Shown: positions 15,186-19,078 of the stretch, piece after piece
Numbering within the stretch: the first letter of the stretch is position 1
Layout of the letters: every line of letters begins with the position of its first letter
Assembly: GCA_900546575.1 (NCBI GenBank)
Contig: URDM01000059.1
Location: forward strand, 1 to 19,078
DNA from: an uncultured Prevotella sp.
Lineage (GTDB): Bacteria > Bacteroidota > Bacteroidia > Bacteroidales > Bacteroidaceae
Direction of reading: 5' to 3'
DNA length: 19,078 nt
Translations under genes and position numbers: made by a program
The notes under the pieces: generated by a model
What the model saw: the letters and a program-made list of their open reading frames with translations, nothing else
What the model was told of the DNA's origin: nothing
The model's database searches: none

Positions 15186-16163
15186 ATGGCTAAAATTCAG
15201 ACAATTGGAATCTTGACTTCTGGTGGCGACGCCCCGGGAATGAATGCTGCAATTCGTGCCGTGACTCGTGCAGGTATTTGCAATGGATTTAATATAAAAG
15301 GTATCTATCGTGGTTACGATGGACTTATTAATGGCGAGATTGAGGACTTCACAACAGAGAATGTCAGCGGCATTATTATGTCGGGCGGTACTATCCTCAA
15401 GACAGCACGCTCCAAGGAGTTCATGACCGATGAGGGCAAGGAGAAGGCTTACGAGCAGATCAAGGCCCATGGCATTGACGCTTTGGTTATTATCGGCGGT
15501 AACGGTTCGTTGACAGGTGCTATGGAATTCGCCAAGAAATATGATATTTGCTGCATCGGCTTGCCGGGTACTATCGACAACGACCTTTATGGCACAGATT
15601 CTACCATCGGCTACGACACAACAATGAACACCATCGTAGAGTGTGTCGACCGCATCCGCGACACAGCCCAGAGCCATGAGCGCATCTTCTTTATTGAAGT
15701 GATGGGACGCGACGCAGGTTTCCTCGCACAGAATTCTGCCATTGCCAGTGGTGCCGAGGCTGCCATCATTCCTGAAGACTCTACAGATGTCGACCAGTTG
15801 GCACGCTTCATGGAGCGTGGTATCCGTAAGTCGAAGAAGAGCTGCATCGTCATCGTTTCGGAGAGTCCGAAGTGCGGTGCCATGTATTATGCCGAGCGTG
15901 TGAAGAACGAGTTCCCGCAGTACGACGTACGTGTGTCAATACTCGGACACTTGCAGCGTGGCGGACGTCCGAGCGCCCACGACCGTATCCTCGCTTCACG
16001 TACTGGTGTAGGTGCAATCGAGGCAATTCTTCAGGGTCAGCGCAACGTGATGATTGGCGTTCGCAACAACGAGATTGTGTACGTGCCGCTGAGCGAGGCC
16101 ATCCGTAGCGACAAGCCGTTCGACCGCAAGCTTATCAAGGTTCTCGACGAGCTGAGCATCTAA
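15186..16163 (+). CDS. pfkA: 6-phosphofructokinase, ATP-dependent type
   Basis: The 325-residue glycolytic enzyme phosphorylates fructose 6-phosphate to fructose 1,6-bisphosphate. Visible motifs are TSGGDAPGMNAAIR (11-24), GGTILKTARS (67-76), LPGTIDND (126-133; catalytic Asp131), EVMGRDAGF (171-179; Arg175) and LGHLQRGG. The nucleotide-binding turn is GGNGS (104-108): Gly107 matches the glycine typical of ATP-using enzymes, but Asn106 stands where E. coli has Asp103, a metal-nucleotide contact. The leader is A-rich with no Shine-Dalgarno sequence. Probably co-transcribed with nhaD. The ATP synthase operon begins 130 bases downstream from its own promoter. Confidence 0.93.
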   Translation: MAKIQTIGILTSGGDAPGMNAAIRAVTRAGICNGFNIKGIYRGYDGLINGEIEDFTTENVSGIIMSGGTILKTARSKEFMTDEGKEKAYEQIKAHGIDALVIIGGNGSLTGAMEFAKKYDICCIGLPGTIDNDLYGTDSTIGYDTTMNTIVECVDRIRDTAQSHERIFFIEVMGRDAGFLAQNSAIASGAEAAIIPEDSTDVDQLARFMERGIRKSKKSCIVIVSESPKCGAMYYAERVKNEFPQYDVRVSILGHLQRGGRPSAHDRILASRTGVGAIEAILQGQRNVMIGVRNNEIVYVPLSEAIRSDKPFDRKLIKVLDELSI

Positions 16164-16182
16164 AAGTGGTCGGATTACACTA

Positions 16183-16199
16183 CAAATATGGCATATTTG
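16183..16199. promoter_or_regulatory. 17-base perfect palindrome upstream of the ATP synthase operon
   Basis: CAAATATG-G-CATATTTG is a perfect 8-bp inverted repeat about one central base. It lies between pfkA and the atpD promoter, roughly 70 bases before the predicted transcription start. The single-base centre is poor for an RNA hairpin and no T-run follows, so a DNA-binding site fits better than a terminator. Confidence 0.35.
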
Positions 16200-16230
16200 G
16201 AACGAAAAAGTACAATAAAGATTAAATATT

Positions 16231-16261
16231 TTTTCGTATAAGAATATAGTTGTTATATTTG
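16231..16261 (+). promoter_or_regulatory. Promoter of the ATP synthase operon
   Basis: TATATTTG (16254-16261) matches TAnnTTTG exactly. TTTT at 16231-16234 lies at the 19-base spacing and matches the -33 TTTG at three of four positions. The remaining leader to ATG 16294 is about 30 A-rich bases. Confidence 0.6.
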
Positions 16262-16293
16262 CATCAGAATTTAAAAACAAAATCAAAAATACT

Positions 16294-17820
16294 ATGTCAC
16301 AAATCAACGGGCGCATCTCGCAGATTATCGGTCCGGTTATCGACGTTTACTTCGATACAGCCGGAAAGAACCCTGAAGAGGTGTTGCCTAAAATCCACGA
16401 AGCTCTGAAGCTGAAGCGTCCTAACGGACAGGAGCTTATCATTGAGGTGCAGCAGCATATTGGTGAAGACACCGTTCGCTGCGTCGCAATGGACAATACT
16501 GACGGATTGCAACGTGGCCTGGAGGTTGTTCCTACCGGCAACGCTATCATGATGCCAGCAGGTGAACAAATCAAGGGCCGTATGATGAACGTCATCGGTC
16601 AGCCTATCGATGGTATGAGCACGCTCAATATGGAGGGCGCTTATCCTATCCATCGCGAGGCTCCTAAGTTTGAGGACCTTTCCACTCATAAGGAAATGCT
16701 CGCAACAGGTATCAAGGTTATTGACCTTTTGGAGCCTTACATGAAGGGTGGTAAGATCGGTTTGTTCGGTGGTGCCGGTGTAGGCAAGACCGTGCTTATC
16801 ATGGAGCTTATCAACAACATTGCCAAGGGACACAACGGCTACTCGGTATTTGCCGGAGTAGGCGAGCGTACCCGTGAGGGCAACGACCTTATCCGTGACA
16901 TGCTTGAGTCGGGCGTTATCCGCTACGGCGAGAAGTTCAAGAAGGCAATGGAGGAAGGCAAGTGGGACCTCTCGCTTGTTGACCCTGAGGAACTCAAGAA
17001 GAGTCAGGCAACACTTGTGTATGGCCAGATGAACGAGCCGCCTGGAGCACGTGCTTCAGTAGCATTGTCAGGTCTGACTGTGGCCGAGGAGTTCCGCGAC
17101 CACGGAGGCAAGGACGGTGAGGCTGCCGACATCATGTTCTTCATTGACAATATCTTCCGTTTCACCCAGGCAGGTTCTGAGGTATCGGCTCTTCTAGGCC
17201 GTATGCCTTCAGCCGTAGGTTATCAGCCTACACTTGCAAGTGAGATGGGACAGATGCAGGAGCGTATTACATCTACCAAGAAGGGTTCTATCACATCTGT
17301 ACAGGCCGTTTACGTGCCTGCCGACGACTTGACCGACCCTGCTCCAGCAACAACCTTTACACACCTCGACGCTACTACCGAGCTTTCGCGTAAGATTACC
17401 GAGCTTGGTATTTATCCTGCTGTTGACCCGCTGGGTTCTACCTCGCGTATTCTCGACCCGCTGATTGTGGGTAAGGAGCACTATGAGTGTGCACAGCGCG
17501 TTAAGCAGATTCTCCAGCGCTACAAGGAGCTTCAGGATATTATTGCTATCCTTGGTATGGACGAGCTCTCTGACGATGACAAGCTGACTGTGAACCGTGC
17601 ACGTCGTGTGCAGCGCTTCCTCTCTCAGCCGTTCGCCGTTGCCGAGCAGTTCACCGGTGTAAAGGGCGTAATGGTTTCTATCGAGGACACCATCAAGGGC
17701 TTCAACATGATTCTCGACGGCGAGGTAGACGACCTGCCAGAGCAGGCATTCCTCAACGTAGGTACCATTGAGGACGCCATTGCCAAGGGTAAGAAACTTC
17801 TTGAGGCAGCTAAGGGATAA
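16294..17820 (+). CDS. atpD: F1F0 ATP synthase beta subunit
   Basis: The catalytic F1 subunit carries a Walker A motif GGAGVGKT (159-166), the catalytic glutamate Glu191 in VGERTREGND, a Walker B IMFFID (280-285) and the DELSDDDKLTV motif near the C-terminus. The 508 residues exceed the 460 of E. coli. Part of the excess is an insertion at about 207-237, between the DMLES block and LVYGQMNEPPG, a form known in Bacteroidota. It is first in the operon, 29 bases before atpC, an order (beta, epsilon, then a) typical of this phylum rather than the atpIBEFHAGDC order of E. coli. The promoter is at 16231-16261. Confidence 0.97.
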   Translation: MSQINGRISQIIGPVIDVYFDTAGKNPEEVLPKIHEALKLKRPNGQELIIEVQQHIGEDTVRCVAMDNTDGLQRGLEVVPTGNAIMMPAGEQIKGRMMNVIGQPIDGMSTLNMEGAYPIHREAPKFEDLSTHKEMLATGIKVIDLLEPYMKGGKIGLFGGAGVGKTVLIMELINNIAKGHNGYSVFAGVGERTREGNDLIRDMLESGVIRYGEKFKKAMEEGKWDLSLVDPEELKKSQATLVYGQMNEPPGARASVALSGLTVAEEFRDHGGKDGEAADIMFFIDNIFRFTQAGSEVSALLGRMPSAVGYQPTLASEMGQMQERITSTKKGSITSVQAVYVPADDLTDPAPATTFTHLDATTELSRKITELGIYPAVDPLGSTSRILDPLIVGKEHYECAQRVKQILQRYKELQDIIAILGMDELSDDDKLTVNRARRVQRFLSQPFAVAEQFTGVKGVMVSIEDTIKGFNMILDGEVDDLPEQAFLNVGTIEDAIAKGKKLLEAAKG

Positions 17821-17849
17821 TCCGTTTACACACTAAATACTTGTAGACT

Positions 17850-18092
17850 ATGAGTTTGAATTTAAGAATCGTCTCTCCTGAGAAAGTGGAGTTCGTAGGA
17901 ACGGTCGACCGTGTAGTCGTGCCGGGCACAAGCGGCGAGTTTGAAATACTCACCGGCCATGCTCCTATCATCTCTACGCTCAACAGCGGACGCATTGCTT
18001 TTTTTGACTCTGAAGGCGAGCATGAGGTGAAGACAACGGGCGGTTTCGTTGAAGTGCAGAAGAACAACGTCAACGTTTGTGTTGAACTTTAA
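17850..18092 (+). CDS. atpC: F1F0 ATP synthase epsilon subunit, short form
   Basis: The 80-residue protein contains only the N-terminal beta-sandwich of the epsilon subunit, including DRVVVPGTSGEFEIL (20-34) and the TGHAPIISTL (35-44) block. The C-terminal two-helix domain, which in E. coli (139 residues) can block rotation, is absent. The stop codon is clean, so this is a natural short form seen in Bacteroidota and not a frameshift. It links the c-ring to the gamma shaft. The next gene starts 15 bases downstream. Confidence 0.92.
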   Translation: MSLNLRIVSPEKVEFVGTVDRVVVPGTSGEFEILTGHAPIISTLNSGRIAFFDSEGEHEVKTTGGFVEVQKNNVNVCVEL

Positions 18093-18107
18093 TGAGACCC
18101 GGTTAAC

Positions 18108-18536
18108 ATGCTGAAAAATACAGAGATAGCTAATTTAAGCCGACGCTATGCCGTGCAGACCGTTGCAGCCGTAGCGGTATTGTCGTTGGCGGTTCTTTCC
18201 CTGCAGACGTTCGCTCATGTTGACGGACTTGTCCCGCCTCTTGTAATGAGTGCTGTGTTCGCCCTTATGGTGGAGCTGGCCGACATATTTCTATGGAAAA
18301 GAATAGCCGAGGCAAACCAAGCGATGCTTCCTACATTCTTCTCAGCCGTGTCAGGCTTCCGTATGTTGCTGGCCCTCTTCACTCTCGTAGGGTGCTACAT
18401 TGCCGTAGGTCGCGATGCGATGCTCGAATACTGCCTGGTGTTCATGGCATTCTATTTATGGATGATTGCCCACCATTCTGTATTCTTCTCGCGCGTCACC
18501 AATTCGCATACTGAGTGTGACAAAGAAAATAAATAA
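18108..18536 (+). CDS. Four-helix membrane protein in the ATP synthase operon, AtpI-like
   Basis: The 142-residue protein has four predicted transmembrane segments, at about 16-36, 41-63, 76-100 and 106-127, with a charged C-terminal tail. It lies between the epsilon and a-subunit genes with gaps of 15 and 6 bases. That place and topology resemble AtpI-type proteins, which help assemble the c-ring or handle Mg2+ in other bacteria. Its sequence has no clear AtpI motif, so the assignment rests on context and topology. It could equally be a Bacteroidota-specific subunit or assembly factor. Confidence 0.65.
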   Translation: MLKNTEIANLSRRYAVQTVAAVAVLSLAVLSLQTFAHVDGLVPPLVMSAVFALMVELADIFLWKRIAEANQAMLPTFFSAVSGFRMLLALFTLVGCYIAVGRDAMLEYCLVFMAFYLWMIAHHSVFFSRVTNSHTECDKENK

Positions 18537-18542
18537 ACGATA

Positions 18543-19078
18543 ATGAAACAGATAAAGTCATTATTACTTCTCTTGGTATTGGCACTCATGCCAGCCTTCG
18601 CCTCGGCGGGAGAAGCAGGCCACGACGGCAAGTCGCTTGACATTCCTACAACGGTACTTGAGCACTTGTCCGACTCTTACGAGTGGCACATAGCTTCTTA
18701 CGAAGGCAAGAGTCTGAGCATTCCGTTGCCGATAATCGTCAGAAGCTCCAATACCGGTGAGTGGACGTTCTGTACAGAGAGCAGTCTGCCGCAGAACTAT
18801 TACTTCGATGCAGAACATCACGGCAAGATCTACGAGAAAATGCCTGATGGTTCGAAGGTGCGCCCGCTCGACCTCAGCATCACCAAGACCGTGGCTCAGA
18901 TATGGATAGTAGTGCTCATTCTGATAGCCGTGTTCCTTTCATGTGCTCGCTGGTACAAGGGCAAGGACGAGAGAAGTGAGGCTCCTGGCGGATTTGTCGG
19001 AATGATGGAGATGTTCGTCATGACCATCTATGACGACGTGATCAAGGCGTCGATAGGCGAGAAGCACTTCAAGCCGTT
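18543..19078 (+). CDS. atpB: F1F0 ATP synthase a subunit (5' part, runs off the window)
   Basis: The open frame begins with ATG 18543-18545, six bases after the preceding stop, and continues past the right edge; 178 full codons are present. A signal peptide (about 1-22, ending FASA) is followed by a periplasmic domain (about 23-115). The first transmembrane helix is at about 117-137 (VAQIWIVVLILIAV). MTIYDDVIKASIGEKHFKP near the break matches Bacteroidota a subunits. E. coli AtpB has no such N-terminal domain. The proton-channel residues lie beyond the window. Confidence 0.9.
   Translation, partial: MKQIKSLLLLLVLALMPAFASAGEAGHDGKSLDIPTTVLEHLSDSYEWHIASYEGKSLSIPLPIIVRSSNTGEWTFCTESSLPQNYYFDAEHHGKIYEKMPDGSKVRPLDLSITKTVAQIWIVVLILIAVFLSCARWYKGKDERSEAPGGFVGMMEMFVMTIYDDVIKASIGEKHFKP

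Noticed and set aside
15186..16163. Pyrophosphate-dependent phosphofructokinase
   Set aside because: Gly107, matching E. coli Gly104, points to the ATP-type enzyme; pyrophosphate enzymes usually have aspartate there.
17850..18092. Frameshifted or truncated epsilon subunit
   Set aside because: The short form ends cleanly, is followed closely by the next operon gene, and is known in Bacteroidota.

Overview
The window is a chromosomal segment of a Bacteroidota (Bacteroidales) bacterium, most like the Prevotella/Segatella group. The evidence is the -7 promoter motif TAnnTTTG in front of several genes, AT-rich leaders without Shine-Dalgarno sequences, and families confined to or typical of this phylum: HU-CCDC81/SPOR proteins, large DUF2723 proteins, DUF4421 barrels, DUF1460 amidases, an 80-residue AtpC, and an ATP synthase a subunit with a cleavable signal and periplasmic domain. 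The content is mostly housekeeping. I saw no tRNA, rRNA, CRISPR array, transposase or phage gene. No gene-free stretch exceeds 300 bases; the longest is 250 bp (4295-4544), a divergent promoter region.

Layout. (1) 1-92: probable 3' end of an upstream membrane-protein gene, with a hairpin over its stop codon. (2) 169-2611 (+): glutaminase and an alpha-D-phosphohexomutase. (3) 2612-2726: convergent 3' ends carrying two strong hairpins. (4) 2696-4294 (-): a membrane protein with a cytoplasmic HU-like region and a periplasmic SPOR domain, followed with no spacer by a zinc-ribbon/FHA protein. (5) 4295-4544: back-to-back promoters. (6) 4545-9444 (+): a 1110-residue DUF2723 (TMEM260-like, GT-C type) protein whose stop overlaps the start of a NodB-type deacetylase, then epoxyqueuosine reductase QueG, whose first codons contain an intrinsic-terminator-like hairpin. 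(7) 9501-12621 (-): a compact operon of Gfo/Idh/MocA oxidoreductase, DUF4421 outer-membrane barrel and DUF1460 lipoprotein amidase. (8) 12622-12770: spacer with heptamer repeats. (9) 12771-13550 (-): NudC-type Nudix hydrolase. (10) 13757-16163 (+): NhaD Na+/H+ antiporter and 6-phosphofructokinase. (11) 16294-19078 (+): start of the ATP synthase operon (atpD, atpC, a four-helix AtpI-like protein, atpB cut by the window end).

The genes form several functional blocks. NhaD, phosphofructokinase and ATP synthase make an energy and ion-gradient block. DUF2723 with the deacetylase suggests glycan or glycoprotein modification. The SPOR/FHA pair and the DUF4421/DUF1460 operon point to envelope and peptidoglycan work. 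The best leads for something undescribed are the SPOR-HU/FHA pair, the DUF2723-deacetylase pair, the oxidoreductase-DUF4421-DUF1460 operon, and the terminator-like hairpin inside queG.
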